Part shown: positions 26,384-34,703 of the stretch, piece by piece | Layout of the letters: every line of letters begins with the position of its first letter | Position numbering within the stretch: the stretch's first letter is position 1 | From: Burkholderia dolosa | GTDB lineage: Bacteria; Pseudomonadota; Gammaproteobacteria; Burkholderiales; Burkholderiaceae | Direction of reading: 5' to 3' | Assembly (NCBI RefSeq): GCF_902499135.1 | Contig: NZ_CABVPR010000058.1 | Coordinates: 1 to 37,090, forward strand | Length of the DNA: 37,090 nt | Notes under the pieces: model-generated | The model's input: only the letters and a program-made list of their open reading frames with translations | Database searches by the model: none | What the model was told of the DNA's origin: nothing | Program-made: the position numbers and the translations under genes

Positions 26384-27466
26384 TCAGAACAGGTGCTGGA
26401 TGCCCGCGTAGACGCCGGTCTGGCTGCCGCCCGGATGCGGGTTGCCCGTCGACACGGCGGTGCCGGCCGGGTTCGCGTTCAGGCCGAAGTTGGCCGTCGA
26501 GCTGTTGCGCACCGTCGCGACCTGCACGTCGAACAGCGTGCGCTTCGAGATGTTGTACGAACCGCCGACCGTGTAGATGTTCGCGTTGCCGCCGCCGTGG
26601 TTCGCGTTCACGTGATACACGGCTGCGATCAGCGCTGCTGCCGGCGTTGCCTGCCACGTCACGCCGCCCCAGACCTGCTGGGTGCCCGTCACGCCGGCGT
26701 TCGCCGCCGGACCGCCGCTGCCGTCCGCACGCGATGCCTGGTAGGCGGCCTGCACCTTGAACTGGCCGAGGAACACGTTCACGCCCGCGAAGTATTCGCG
26801 CGAGTAGTTGAACACGTCGGAGAAGCGGCCGTTGCTGTCGCGCGTTTCGTCGTAGATGCCGCGCAACTGGAACAGCGAGTTCGTATAGGTGATCTGCGCG
26901 CCGGCTGCACGGCCCGGCTGACCGGCCGTCGTGTTGCCGTTGAAGCTGGTCGAGTTCGAGAACGAGAACTGGCCGTAGAAGTCGAGGCCGTAGACCGACG
27001 GCGACTGGTACGACACGTTGTTGCTGGTCTTGTTCCAGTTGCGGCCGCGCACCAGCGAGGCCGTCGACCACGACGACTGACCGAACGGGTCGAAGTCCCA
27101 CACGCCGTTCGCGATCGCGAGTTCGCGACCGAGCAGCAGCGTACCGTAGCGTTCGTTCGAAATACCGACGGTCGCGAAACGATCCCAGATCGAGCCGCTC
27201 GTGCCGAGGCCGCCGTTCATCGTGTTGAACGCGCCTTCGAGGTGGAACAGGATCTTGTTGCCGCCGCCGATGTCTTCGCTACCCTTCAAGCCCCACAGGC
27301 TCGTGCCCCAGTCGCCGCTTTCCGCGCGGAAGCGATGGCCGTCCTGCAGGCCGTTCATATACTCGAGGCCGGCATCCAGGCGGCCATACAGCGTGACGCT
27401 GCTCTGCGCGTGCGCCGTCACCACCCCAGCAGCCATCAGCGCGGCCGCGACCAAAGCTTTCTTCAT
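26384..27466 (-). CDS. Gram-negative trimeric porin (OmpC/Omp32-type)
   Basis: A 360-residue outer-membrane beta-barrel for diffusion of small solutes. The signal peptide MKKALVAAALMAAGVVTAHA is cleaved before QSSVTLYGRLDAGLEY, the standard first strand of betaproteobacterial porins. GLKGSEDIGGG(N) and the C-terminal aromatic GVYAGIQHLF (needed for assembly) are present. I chose the third of three closely spaced ATGs, because GGAGGAG stands just before the last two; starting at 27478 would place the ribosome site inside the gene. The long upstream region with inverted repeats suggests regulation. A terminator follows at 26286-26322. Confidence 0.94.
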   Translation of the reverse strand: MKKALVAAALMAAGVVTAHAQSSVTLYGRLDAGLEYMNGLQDGHRFRAESGDWGTSLWGLKGSEDIGGGNKILFHLEGAFNTMNGGLGTSGSIWDRFATVGISNERYGTLLLGRELAIANGVWDFDPFGQSSWSTASLVRGRNWNKTSNNVSYQSPSVYGLDFYGQFSFSNSTSFNGNTTAGQPGRAAGAQITYTNSLFQLRGIYDETRDSNGRFSDVFNYSREYFAGVNVFLGQFKVQAAYQASRADGSGGPAANAGVTGTQQVWGGVTWQATPAAALIAAVYHVNANHGGGNANIYTVGGSYNISKRTLFDVQVATVRNSSTANFGLNANPAGTAVSTGNPHPGGSQTGVYAGIQHLF

Positions 27467-27691
27467 CATCTCCTCCATACCCTGTCAAAAAGTCAACCCA
27501 ACTGCACGAGATGCCCGGAGCGACGAGGCGCCGGGCAAAAGCGGGATAACCAGGGAGACCTCGTGCAGGGCCGGTAGGCGCGGCACGCGAGCAAGCGGAC
27601 GGAAATACCGTTGAGCGGTCCCTTGCGGCCGGGTCGGCCTGCGGGGTCTCCTTGTTGTGTCGTGAAGCTAAACTACATTTCACGAACTTCG

Positions 27692-27722
27692 TTTTGCTAC
27701 TTTGGTTACTAATTTAGCAAAA
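27692..27722. promoter_or_regulatory. Inverted repeat, candidate porin operator/promoter region
   Basis: Perfect 8-bp arms TTTTGCTA and TAGCAAAA are separated by 15 bases in an AT-rich patch 226-256 bases upstream of the porin start. A weaker repeat (CGTGAA/TTCACG) sits just beside it. Spacing of arms fits a dimeric regulator binding adjacent DNA turns. Function inferred only. Confidence 0.45.
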
Positions 27723-27828
27723 ATACAATTTTGTGGCGACGGAAATCGTTGTTTGACTAACACGTGTCGCCAAATTGCCATGCAACACGGTGCGCGACAC
27801 CTGCGCAGCGGCCCGCGTCGCGCGGAAA

Positions 27829-27845
27829 CCCTTGTCCGACAAGGG
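27829..27845. promoter_or_regulatory. Tight palindrome upstream of the porin gene
   Basis: CCCTTGTC-C-GACAAGGG has 8-bp perfect arms around one base. It is about 190 bases from the end of the LysR gene and 363 bases upstream of the porin start. No T-run follows on either strand, which speaks against a terminator and for a protein-binding site. Confidence 0.4.
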
Positions 27846-28034
27846 GCGCCCGATTTTGGTGAATCGGGATCAAGGATTGCCACTATTGACGTCGGCAGGA
27901 CGCCGGCGTAAACGCCTGTGCGCGAAATTGGTAAGTATTTCGTAATGAATCGGGCGCCTGGCGATGCGCGTCCAGCGTGCCGTTACGCCGACGTGGCAGC
28001 AGCGCGTGCCGTGCCGTCCGGCGGTGTGTCCGGC

Positions 28035-28997
28035 TCAGCCGATGCTCGGCCGCGCATCGAGCAATTGCGCACGAATCCAGCGGTGCGCATCGGTGCGCGC
28101 ATGCTTCGCGTGCGAATAGACCTTCAACGTGTAGCGCGGAATCTCGAACGGCGCGGGGAAGATGCGGATTGGCGCCGCGTGCCGCAGCGTCTGCGCGGCG
28201 CGGTTCGGCACGGTCATCAGCAGCGCCGACTCCGCGATCACGAACGGCGCGGCGAGCACGGTCGGCAACTGCACCGCGACGTCGCGCGCAACGCCGAGCC
28301 GGTCGAGCACGTAGTCGATCACGCCGCGCGACTCGTTCCACGGCGTGACGACCACGTGGCGCGCCGCCAGATACTGCTCGAGCGTCAGGCGCCGGCGGAT
28401 CGTCGGATGCGCGGCGCTCGCGATCACCACGTAGTCGTCGGAGAACCAGTCGAAGTCCTCGATGCCGGGCGCGTCGGCGGCCGATTCCTCGTGATAGCCG
28501 AGCGCGAAATCGATGCGGCCGGCCGCGAGTTCGTCGACGGAGATCTTGCGGTCGGAATGGACGACGCGAATCCGCAGCCGCGGCGCGACGTGCTGGATGC
28601 GGGCGACGAACGCCGGCAGTACCGCGAATGCCGTGTAGTCGGTCGCCGCGAACACGAAGGTCCGGTCGCTCTGCGTCGGGTCGAAGCGGCGCGCGCGAGC
28701 GAGCCCCTTCGACATCGCGTCGAGCGCGTCGCCGGCCCAGGTCGCGATGTCGTCGGCGCGCACGGTGGGCTGCATCTCGTTGCCGAGCCGCACGAACAGC
28801 GCATCGCCGATCGCGTCGCGCAGCCGCGCGAGCGCGTGGCTCAGTGCGGACGGGCTCATCGCGAGCTCGTGCGCGGCTGCCGCCACCGAGCGGTGACGGT
28901 ACAGCGCGTCGAACACGAGCAGCAGGTTCAGGTCGAGACGGCGCAGATCGGGATGCATATCGTTCAGATCGGGATGAAGAAACTGCACTTCCTGCAT
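28035..28997 (-). CDS. LysR-family transcriptional regulator
   Basis: 320 residues if started at MQEVQFLHPD. The winged HTH is at about 20-80 (LDLNLLLVFDALYRHRSVAAAAHELAMSPSALSHALARLRD), NodD/SyrM-like in sequence. The periplasmic-binding-protein-like effector domain follows (VFAATDYTAFAVLPAF). The 5' end contains a duplicated CATCCCGATCTG unit that repeats HPDL before and after the second Met, so the ATG at 28956-28958 (MHPDLRRLDL, 307 residues) is equally possible; neither has a strong ribosome site. It diverges from the acetyltransferase gene (97 bases) and lies upstream of the porin on the same strand. Its target could be either, and its inducer is unknown. Confidence 0.9.
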   Translation of the reverse strand: MQEVQFLHPDLNDMHPDLRRLDLNLLLVFDALYRHRSVAAAAHELAMSPSALSHALARLRDAIGDALFVRLGNEMQPTVRADDIATWAGDALDAMSKGLARARRFDPTQSDRTFVFAATDYTAFAVLPAFVARIQHVAPRLRIRVVHSDRKISVDELAAGRIDFALGYHEESAADAPGIEDFDWFSDDYVVIASAAHPTIRRRLTLEQYLAARHVVVTPWNESRGVIDYVLDRLGVARDVAVQLPTVLAAPFVIAESALLMTVPNRAAQTLRHAAPIRIFPAPFEIPRYTLKVYSHAKHARTDAHRWIRAQLLDARPSIG

Positions 28998-29094
28998 CGG
29001 AGACGCGAACGTAGCATAGAGGTTCGCCGAGCGCCAGCGCGACCCGCGCGGCGTCGCCGTTCCATTCAGTCCGGGCCGAAGGAGGGCTCCCGCC

Positions 29095-29592
29095 GTGCAA
29101 ATCGACATCCGTAGCGCGACCGTCGCCGACGTGCCGCTGATCCTGCGTTTCATCACCGAACTGGCCGTCTACGAGAAAGCCGAGCACGAGGTGGTCGCGA
29201 CGCCCGCGTCGCTGGAGCGCAGCCTGTTCGGCGATGCGTCGCCGGCCCGCGCGTTGATCTGCGAGGTCGACGGCGAACCGGCCGGTTTCGGCGTGTATTT
29301 CTTCTCGTACTCGACGTGGCTCGGCCGTCAGGGGCTGTATCTGGAGGATCTGTACGTGTCGCCGCGCTTTCGCGGCGCCGGCGCGGGGCTGCGGCTGCTG
29401 AAGACGCTCGCGCGGATCGCCGTCGACTCGGGCTGCGGGCGTTTCGAATGGAGCGTGCTCGACTGGAACGAGCCGGCGATCCGCTTCTACGAGAGCGTCG
29501 GTGCGGCGCCGCAGAGCGAATGGGTGCGCTACCGGCTCGCGGGCGACGCGCTGCGCACGTTCGCCGCCGACGCGCCGGTCGACGCCACGTAA
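29095..29592 (+). CDS. GNAT N-acetyltransferase, spermidine/thialysine acetyltransferase-like
   Basis: A 165-residue acetyl-CoA-dependent transferase of the SAT (diamine acetyltransferase) subgroup. The acetyl-CoA motif A is in LEDLYVSPRFRGAGAGLRLL (about residues 82-101), followed by FEWSVLDWNEPAIRFYESVGA. The start is GTG at 29095, chosen because AAGGAGG lies nine bases upstream and the frame then begins with IDIRSATVADVPLILRF. The polyamine or lysine-analogue substrate is inferred from subgroup resemblance. Divergent LysR gene upstream; bidirectional terminator after it. Confidence 0.9.
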   Translation: MQIDIRSATVADVPLILRFITELAVYEKAEHEVVATPASLERSLFGDASPARALICEVDGEPAGFGVYFFSYSTWLGRQGLYLEDLYVSPRFRGAGAGLRLLKTLARIAVDSGCGRFEWSVLDWNEPAIRFYESVGAAPQSEWVRYRLAGDALRTFAADAPVDAT

Positions 29593-29594
29593 AC

Positions 29595-29633
29595 GCAAAA
29601 CGGGCGCCGCGCGGCGAACCGCGGGCGCCCGTT
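29595..29633 (-). terminator. Terminator between the acetyltransferase and the amino acid ABC operon
   Basis: Arms AACGGGCGCC (29599-29608) and GGCGCCCGTT (29624-29633) form a 10-bp stem. On the minus strand TTTT follows, which fits the end of the hisP transcript; on the plus strand the T-run is absent, though the hairpin may still help. Confidence 0.7.
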
Positions 29634-29658
29634 CACGTGCCGCGATACGCGGCGTGCG

Positions 29659-30438
29659 TTACTTCAGGCTGCCGGACAGGAATCCGCGCAGGCGCTCGCT
29701 TTTCGGATTCGCGAACACTTCGGCCGGCACGCCTTCTTCCTCGACGCGCCCCTGATGCAGGAACATCACGTGATTCGACACGTTGCGCGCGAAGCCCATC
29801 TCGTGCGTGACGACGATCATCGTGCGGCCTTCTTCCGCGAGCTTCTGCATCACCTTCAGCACTTCGCCGACGAGTTCCGGATCGAGCGCCGACGTCGGCT
29901 CGTCGAACAGCATCACGTCCGGATGCATCGCGAGCGCGCGCGCGATCGCGACGCGCTGCTGCTGACCGCCCGACAGGTGCGACGGATATTGCTTCTCGAC
30001 GCGCGGCGCGAGTCCGACCTTCTCCAGATACTCGCGCGCGCGCTCCTCCGCTTCCTTCTTCGAAATGCCGAGCACGTGCACGGGCGCTTCCATCACGTTC
30101 TCGATCACGTTCATGTGCGACCACAGATTGAAGTGCTGGAACACCATCGCGAGCTTCGTGCGCACGCGCTGCAGCTGCCGGGCGTCGGCCGCGCGCAGCG
30201 CGCCGGCCTTGTCGAGCGCGGTGCGCACTTCCTCGCCGTCGACGAAGATGCGGCCCGCATTCGGCTGCTCGAGAAAGTTGATACAGCGTAGCATCGTGCT
30301 CTTGCCGGAGCCGGACGAACCGATCACGCTGATCACGTCGCCGGCGTTCGCCTTCAGCGACACGCCCTTGAGCACCTCGTTGCTGCCGTACCGCTTGTGG
30401 AGATCGTCGACGAAAAGCTTCTGGGTCTGGGAATTCAT
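29659..30438 (-). CDS. hisP: Basic amino acid ABC transporter, ATP-binding protein
   Basis: A 259-residue ATPase that powers uptake of histidine/lysine/arginine/ornithine-type amino acids. Walker [10 protein letters not shown] is at 40-48, the Q-loop is VFQHFNLW, the ABC signature LSGGQQQR, Walker [14 protein letters not shown] and the switch His in VVTHEMGFA. It belongs to the polar amino acid (HisP/GlnQ) class. The ATG with AGGA seven bases upstream is used; the frame is open one more TTG codon. It is the last gene of the argT-hisQ-hisM-hisP operon, 18 bases after hisM. Confidence 0.95.
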   Translation of the reverse strand: MNSQTQKLFVDDLHKRYGSNEVLKGVSLKANAGDVISVIGSSGSGKSTMLRCINFLEQPNAGRIFVDGEEVRTALDKAGALRAADARQLQRVRTKLAMVFQHFNLWSHMNVIENVMEAPVHVLGISKKEAEERAREYLEKVGLAPRVEKQYPSHLSGGQQQRVAIARALAMHPDVMLFDEPTSALDPELVGEVLKVMQKLAEEGRTMIVVTHEMGFARNVSNHVMFLHQGRVEEEGVPAEVFANPKSERLRGFLSGSLK

Positions 30439-30456
30439 CAAAAATCCTGCGAAAAC

Positions 30457-31170
30457 TTACTTGCCTTGCGGGCGCAGATACGCGAGCCAGCGACGCTCGG
30501 CCTGACGGAACAGCCACACGAGCGTGAACGAGATCATGAGATAGAGCAGGGCGGCGATGCCGAATGCGTGGAACGACATGTACGTCGCCGAGTTCACGTC
30601 GCGGGCGATCTTCAGGATGTCCGGGACGGTGGCGGTGAACGCGACGGTCGTCGCGTGCAGCATCAGAATCACTTCGTTGCTGTAGAGCGGCAGCGAGCGG
30701 CGCAGCGCCGACGGCAGGATCACGCGGCGATACATCGTGAACGTCGACATTCCGTATGCGCGCGCCGCTTCGATTTCGCCGTACGTCGTCGCCTTGATCG
30801 CGCCCGCGAAGATCTCGGTGGTATACGCGCAGGTGTTCAGCGTGAACGCGAGCAGCGTGCAGTGCATCCCGTCGCGGAAGAACGCGTCGAGCATCGGCGT
30901 GCCGCGCACGACCTGCAGGCTGTAGAGGCCCGTGTAGCAGAGCAGCAGCTGCACGTAGAGCGGCGTGCCGCGGAACACGTACGTGTAGAGCCACACGGCG
31001 CCCGACAGCCACTTCTTCTTCGATACGCGCGCGACCGCGAGCGGCACCGACAGGCAGAACCCGAGCCCGATCGACACGACGAGCAGCCACAGCGTGATCG
31101 CGACGCCGGTGAACCGGTAGCCGTCGGTATAGAGGTAGTTGCGCCAGTATTCTTGGATGAGTTCGATCAT
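30457..31170 (-). CDS. hisM: Basic amino acid ABC transporter, permease HisM
   Basis: A 237-residue inner-membrane permease with about five helices. The N-terminal half opens with FTGVAITLWLLVVSIGLGF, and FRGTPLYVQLLL follows. The EAA coupling loop is EIEAARAYGMSTFTMYRRVILPSALRRSLP. The ATG overlaps the hisQ stop in an ATGA, so hisQ and hisM are translationally coupled. With HisQ it forms the heterodimeric channel on which two HisP subunits sit. Confidence 0.94.
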   Translation of the reverse strand: MIELIQEYWRNYLYTDGYRFTGVAITLWLLVVSIGLGFCLSVPLAVARVSKKKWLSGAVWLYTYVFRGTPLYVQLLLCYTGLYSLQVVRGTPMLDAFFRDGMHCTLLAFTLNTCAYTTEIFAGAIKATTYGEIEAARAYGMSTFTMYRRVILPSALRRSLPLYSNEVILMLHATTVAFTATVPDILKIARDVNSATYMSFHAFGIAALLYLMISFTLVWLFRQAERRWLAYLRPQGK

Positions 31171-31856
31171 AGGTCAGCCTTGCGGACACCGGTCGAGTAG
31201 CGCTTTTCCAGCCACATCAGCACGAAGTTCGACACCGTCGTGATGGCGAGGTAGATCGCACCGGCGATCAGCGTGAAGAAGAAGAACCGCAGCGTGCCCT
31301 TGCCGGCGTCCTGCGATGCCTTCACGACGTCCGCGAGACCGATGATCGACACGAGCGCGGTCGACTTCACGAGCACCTGCCAGTTGTTGCCGATGCCCGG
31401 CAGCGCGAAGCGCATCATCTGCGGAAACATGATCCGCGCGAACACCTGCCAGTTCGTCATCCCGTACGCGCTGCCGGCTTCGAGCTGGCCGCGCGGCACC
31501 GAAAGAAACGCGCCGCGGAACGTCTCGGTGAAGTACGCGCCGTAGATGAAGCCGAGCACGAGCACGCCGGCGAGGAACGGGTCGATGTCGATCTGGTCCC
31601 AGCCGAGCGCGTCGGTCGCGACGTTCAGCCAGATCTGGATGCTGTAGAACAGCAGCAGCATCAGGACGAGGTCGGGCACACCGCGGATCAGCGTCGTATA
31701 CACGGTGCCGATGCCGTTCGTGACGCGGTTGCGGGACAGCTTCGCGGCCGCGCCGACGAGACCCAGCAGGAACGACAGCGCAAGCGACAGCACCGCCAGT
31801 TTGACGGTTTGCCAGGTGCCTGCGAGGATCAGCGGGCCGTAACCTTGTAGAAACAT
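31167..31856 (-). CDS. hisQ: Basic amino acid ABC transporter, permease HisQ
   Basis: A 229-residue inner-membrane permease, the partner of HisM. The start is ATG (MFLQGYGPLILAGTWQTVKL), chosen over a 17-codon extension with no ribosome site. The EAA loop is QLEAGSAYGMTNWQVFARIM(FPQMMRFALPG), followed by the conserved NNWQVLVKSTALVSIIGL. About five transmembrane helices. It overlaps hisM by four bases. The 210-base gap to argT holds a stable hairpin. Confidence 0.94.
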   Translation of the reverse strand: MFLQGYGPLILAGTWQTVKLAVLSLALSFLLGLVGAAAKLSRNRVTNGIGTVYTTLIRGVPDLVLMLLLFYSIQIWLNVATDALGWDQIDIDPFLAGVLVLGFIYGAYFTETFRGAFLSVPRGQLEAGSAYGMTNWQVFARIMFPQMMRFALPGIGNNWQVLVKSTALVSIIGLADVVKASQDAGKGTLRFFFFTLIAGAIYLAITTVSNFVLMWLEKRYSTGVRKADL

Positions 31857-31965
31857 ATCTGGTCCCTGACGGCGCACGCGGTGCGCCGCGAAAGACGCGC
31901 CCGCCAAGCTGCGCGGAACGCCCCGTGCGTATCATGCCGTCCGCCCCGGCAGCGAGGCCGGATCC

Positions 31966-31987
31966 GCCCGTCGCGCGAGCGGCGGGC
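31966..31987 (-). promoter_or_regulatory. Intercistronic hairpin between argT and hisQ
   Basis: GCCCGTCGC and GCGGCGGGC form a nine-pair stem (one T-G pair as written on plus) around a four-base loop, within the 210-base untranslated gap. No T-run follows, so full termination is unlikely. It may protect the argT message from 3' decay and lower expression of the permease genes, as REP elements do in the enteric hisJ-hisQ gap. Function is inferred. Confidence 0.4.
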
Positions 31988-32066
31988 AAGGGCGGGCGGC
32001 GCGTGGTTGACTGCCTGTACTGCGCGGACGCAGGCCGCCCCGCGTCCGTGTTCCGTTTCGTTCGGC

Positions 32067-32843
32067 TCAGCGGGCCGAGTACACGCTGAACGCGAAATAC
32101 TTGTGCGACAGCCGGTCGTACGTGCCGTCCTTGTGCATGTCGGCCAGCGCCTTGTTGATCTTGAGCTTCAGGTCCGTATCTTCCTTGCGCAGCCCGATCG
32201 CGGTGCCGTCGCCGATCGTCTTCGGATCCTTCACCTCGGGCCCGGCGAACGCGAAACCCTTGCCGCGCGGCGTGCGCAGAAAGCCGTAGTCGGCCTGCAG
32301 TTCGTCCTGCAGCGTCGCGTCGAGGCGGCCCGAGCCGAGATCGGTGTAGACCTGGTCCTGGTTCTGGTAAGGAACGATCGTCACGCCGTGCGGTTCCCAG
32401 TACGCCTTCGCGTAGGTTTCCTGCGTGGAGCCCTGTTCGACGCCGACGCGCTTGCCCTTCAGCGACGCGACCGTCGGCAGCAGCGGCGAACCGGCCTTCG
32501 CGATCATCCGCGCAGGCGCGTCGTACACCTTGTCGGAAAAGTCGATCTGCTCGCGCCGCTTGTCCGTCACAGTGAGCGACGACACGATGATGTCGTACTT
32601 CTTCGCCTTCAGCGCCGGGATGATCCCGTCGAGATCCTGCGCGACCCACACGCATTTCACGTTGATCCGCTTGCAGATTTCCTTCGTGAGATCGACGTCG
32701 AACCCGACGATCTCGCCGCTCGGCGCGGTCGACTCGAACGGCGGATAGCTGGCGTCGACGCCGATCCGCACGGTCTTCCACTCCTTCGCGAAGGCGCTGC
32801 CCGCCACGAGGGCGACGGCGGCGCACAGGGCGGCCTTCTTCAT
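32067..32843 (-). CDS. argT: Periplasmic lysine/arginine/ornithine/histidine-binding protein
   Basis: A 258-residue solute-binding protein (SBP family 3) for the ABC importer encoded downstream. Signal peptide MKKAALCAAVALVAGSAFA, then KEWKTVRIGVDASYPPFES, the family's N-terminal signature. GFDVDLTKEICKRINVKC, VDLT-type and SLTVTDKRREQIDFSDKVYD (ligand pocket with the conserved Arg) follow. The MKK ATG was chosen over the ATG two codons earlier because AAGGA is at proper spacing only for it. It leads the operon argT-hisQ-hisM-hisP. Whether it prefers Lys/Arg/Orn or His cannot be decided from sequence. Confidence 0.93.
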   Translation of the reverse strand: MKKAALCAAVALVAGSAFAKEWKTVRIGVDASYPPFESTAPSGEIVGFDVDLTKEICKRINVKCVWVAQDLDGIIPALKAKKYDIIVSSLTVTDKRREQIDFSDKVYDAPARMIAKAGSPLLPTVASLKGKRVGVEQGSTQETYAKAYWEPHGVTIVPYQNQDQVYTDLGSGRLDATLQDELQADYGFLRTPRGKGFAFAGPEVKDPKTIGDGTAIGLRKEDTDLKLKINKALADMHKDGTYDRLSHKYFAFSVYSAR

Positions 32844-33141
32844 TTCCATCCTTCTGTTGCTGACTTGCCGGGGGCGCTCGCGACCGGTCGATCGGGCGCC
32901 GCGGCGTATTCTAGACGGCCAAAATTCGCCGTTCGGCGCTCTGGCGACGGCGGCCGCCGGATGGGCGGACGCCAAAAGGGCGGTATTTTACCCGAACGCG
33001 ATACGCGCAAGACGGCAATCGGGCGTAACCGATCGATTCTTCGGTCCGGGCGTTGCGGCAATCGTGGCATTCGCAACGAACGCTGCGTCGATTGCGTGTG
33101 CAGGTGCAACGATAGGCGAAGTGCCGGAGCGCGGCCGAAAC
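32844..33141. other. Promoter region of the argT operon
   Basis: About 300 bases between argT and the terminator of the Spy-like gene. A TAAAAT on the minus strand (32985-32990) could be a -10 box, but no good -35 is seen. Nothing else recognised. Confidence 0.3.
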
Positions 33142-33177
33142 AAAAAAGGGGACGCAGGCGGGCGCCCGCGTCCCCTT
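33142..33177 (-). terminator. Rho-independent terminator of the Spy-like gene
   Basis: Arms AAGGGGACGC (33146-33155) and GCGTCCCCTT (33168-33177) make a 10-bp stem; six T (33147-33142) follow on the minus strand. It lies 34 bases past the stop codon at 33211. Confidence 0.88.
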
Positions 33178-33210
33178 CGCGGCCGTCCGAGGACGGCCCG
33201 CCGGCTTCGC

Positions 33211-33759
33211 TTACTGCGCCGGCGTCGACGCCGCTTTCGCCGCGCGGTGCTGCTCCCAGCGTTCCTTCATCTTGTCGTGGCGCTGGTCCATTCGCGCGAA
33301 CTGTTGCTTCAGCGCGGTGCTGACCGCGGTCTTCTGCTGGTCGTTCAGCCCGTTGTAGAACGCGAGCCACGCAGCCGACGTCTGCTCGCGCAGTTGCGCG
33401 TTCTGCTGCTCGGCCTGCTGACGTGCGGCGTCGAGCGCGTTCAGATCCAGAATCGGCTGATTCTGCTGCGCCTTGAACTGCTCGCGCATCTGTTCGTGGC
33501 TCCTGCGCATCGCTTCACGGCTCTGCTTCATTGTATTGACGGCCGTCTGCCACTGCTGTTCCTGCGACGCGTCGAGCTTCAGCTGATCGTGCAGCTTCAT
33601 GATCGCGCCGAAGGGTCCGCCGTCGTGGCCGTGCATCCGATGCATGCCGGGGCCGGCCGGCGGCGGGGCGTCGGCGGGCGGCGCGGCGTGCGCGGTGCCG
33701 AATGCGAGAGCGAGCACGGCGGCGGCCGCCGTGGCGACGCGGGAAGTCTTCTTATACAT
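33211..33759 (-). CDS. Spy/CpxP-like periplasmic protein (LTXXQ type)
   Basis: 182 residues. Signal peptide MYKKTSRVATAAAAVLALAFGTAHA, then a Pro-rich linker and a His-rich patch (GMHRMHGHDGG) that might bind metal. The mature part is a long charged helical chain with LKLDASQEQQWQ and GLNDQQKTA, corresponding to the two LTXXQ-type repeats of Spy and CpxP. Those relatives are periplasmic chaperones or stress sensors. AGGAG stands eight bases before the ATG. It is divergent from an OmpR/EnvZ-type two-component system, so it may be controlled by that system or feed back on the sensor. Confidence 0.85.
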   Translation of the reverse strand: MYKKTSRVATAAAAVLALAFGTAHAAPPADAPPPAGPGMHRMHGHDGGPFGAIMKLHDQLKLDASQEQQWQTAVNTMKQSREAMRRSHEQMREQFKAQQNQPILDLNALDAARQQAEQQNAQLREQTSAAWLAFYNGLNDQQKTAVSTALKQQFARMDQRHDKMKERWEQHRAAKAASTPAQ

Positions 33760-33855
33760 TTCAGAAACTCCTGATATTCAAAGGGTCCGGCGATGCGGCC
33801 GCAGCGCGGCGCGCATCCGGTAAGGCGCAGGTTAGCGGCGCGTGTCCGGCCCGGT

Positions 33856-33920
33856 GTTACGCGCGGCCGCTGCCGGGTTACGACCCATTACATTTGCCTT
33901 GCGCGGTAATCCGCAGTAAC
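33856..33920. promoter_or_regulatory. Three GTTAC half-sites between the Spy-like gene and the response regulator
   Basis: GTTAC occurs at 33856-33860 and 33877-33881, 21 bases or two helical turns apart, and in inverse orientation at 33916-33920. All lie in the 218-base divergent region. Spaced pentamers of this sort are usual targets of OmpR-family regulators. The binding protein is inferred to be the one encoded next door. Confidence 0.4.
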
Positions 33921-33977
33921 CCTTTCGTCCCTTTGTTTCGTTCTTCGACGCCGCCCCCGCGCGGTAAACTTCGAGCC

Positions 33978-34703
33978 ATGACTACCCAGATCCTCATCGT
34001 CGACGACGACCAAGAACTCCGAGACCTGCTGCGCGACTACCTCGTGCGCCAGGGGATGGAAGTGTCCGTGCTGCACGACGCGGCGACGCTCGAGAAGCGC
34101 CTCGAGCGCGAGCGCCCCGACCTGATCGTGCTGGACCTGATGATGCCGGGCGTCGACGGCCTCACCGCGCTGCGGCAGCTGCGCGCGGCCGGCGACGACA
34201 TTCCGGTGATCATGCTGACCGCGCGCGCGGACGACGTCGATCGCATCGTCGGGCTCGAACTCGGCGCGGACGACTACCTCGGCAAGCCGTTCAACCCGCG
34301 CGAACTGCTCGCGCGCGTGCAGGCCGTGCTGCGCCGGCGCCGCGCGACGCCGTCGGCGGCGGCGCCCGAGCAGCGCGAGCCGTTCGCGTTCGGCCGCTTC
34401 GTGCTCGACTTCCAGGCGCGCACGCTGTCGGTCGACGGCAAGCCGGCCACGCTGTCGAGCAGCGAATTCGCGCTGCTGAAGATCTTCGTGAATCACGCGC
34501 TGCGCACGCTCACGCGCGAGCGGCTGCTCGAGCTGCTGCACGGGCCCGAGTACGACGGCACCGATCGCGGAATCGACGTCCAGGTGTGGCGCCTGCGCCG
34601 CATCCTCGAGACCGATCCGTCGACGCCGCGCTTCATCCAGACGGTCCGCGGGCGCGGCTACGTGTTCGTGCCCGACGGCGAGGCTCATGCGCAAGCCCAT
34701 TGA
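33978..34703 (+). CDS. OmpR-family response regulator
   Basis: 241 residues. The receiver domain (1-120) has the acidic cluster Asp9-Asp11, the phosphorylation site Asp53 (LIVLDLMMPG), Thr81 and Lys103 (LGKPF). The winged-helix effector domain (about 135-232) is of OmpR/PhoB type (LSSSEFALLKIFVNHALRTL, and the C-terminal VRGRGYVFVP). ATG start (MTTQILIVDDD). It overlaps the sensor kinase gene by 17 bases. In Burkholderia this pair is usually annotated as OmpR-EnvZ; the regulon here is unknown, but the divergent Spy-like gene and possibly porins are natural candidates. Confidence 0.94.
   Translation: MTTQILIVDDDQELRDLLRDYLVRQGMEVSVLHDAATLEKRLERERPDLIVLDLMMPGVDGLTALRQLRAAGDDIPVIMLTARADDVDRIVGLELGADDYLGKPFNPRELLARVQAVLRRRRATPSAAAPEQREPFAFGRFVLDFQARTLSVDGKPATLSSSEFALLKIFVNHALRTLTRERLLELLHGPEYDGTDRGIDVQVWRLRRILETDPSTPRFIQTVRGRGYVFVPDGEAHAQAH

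Larger units (their letters stand above)
27467..28034. other. Porin upstream region with inverted repeats
   Basis: 568 bases without a gene, between the porin start and the LysR stop. The part 27660-27760 is AT-rich against a GC-rich genome and holds two inverted repeats, CGTGAA...TTCACG (27661-27666, 27679-27684) and TTTTGCTA...TAGCAAAA (27692-27699, 27715-27722). A third, tight palindrome CCCTTGTC-C-GACAAGGG is at 27829-27845. These are candidate regulatory sites for the porin. Confidence 0.5.
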
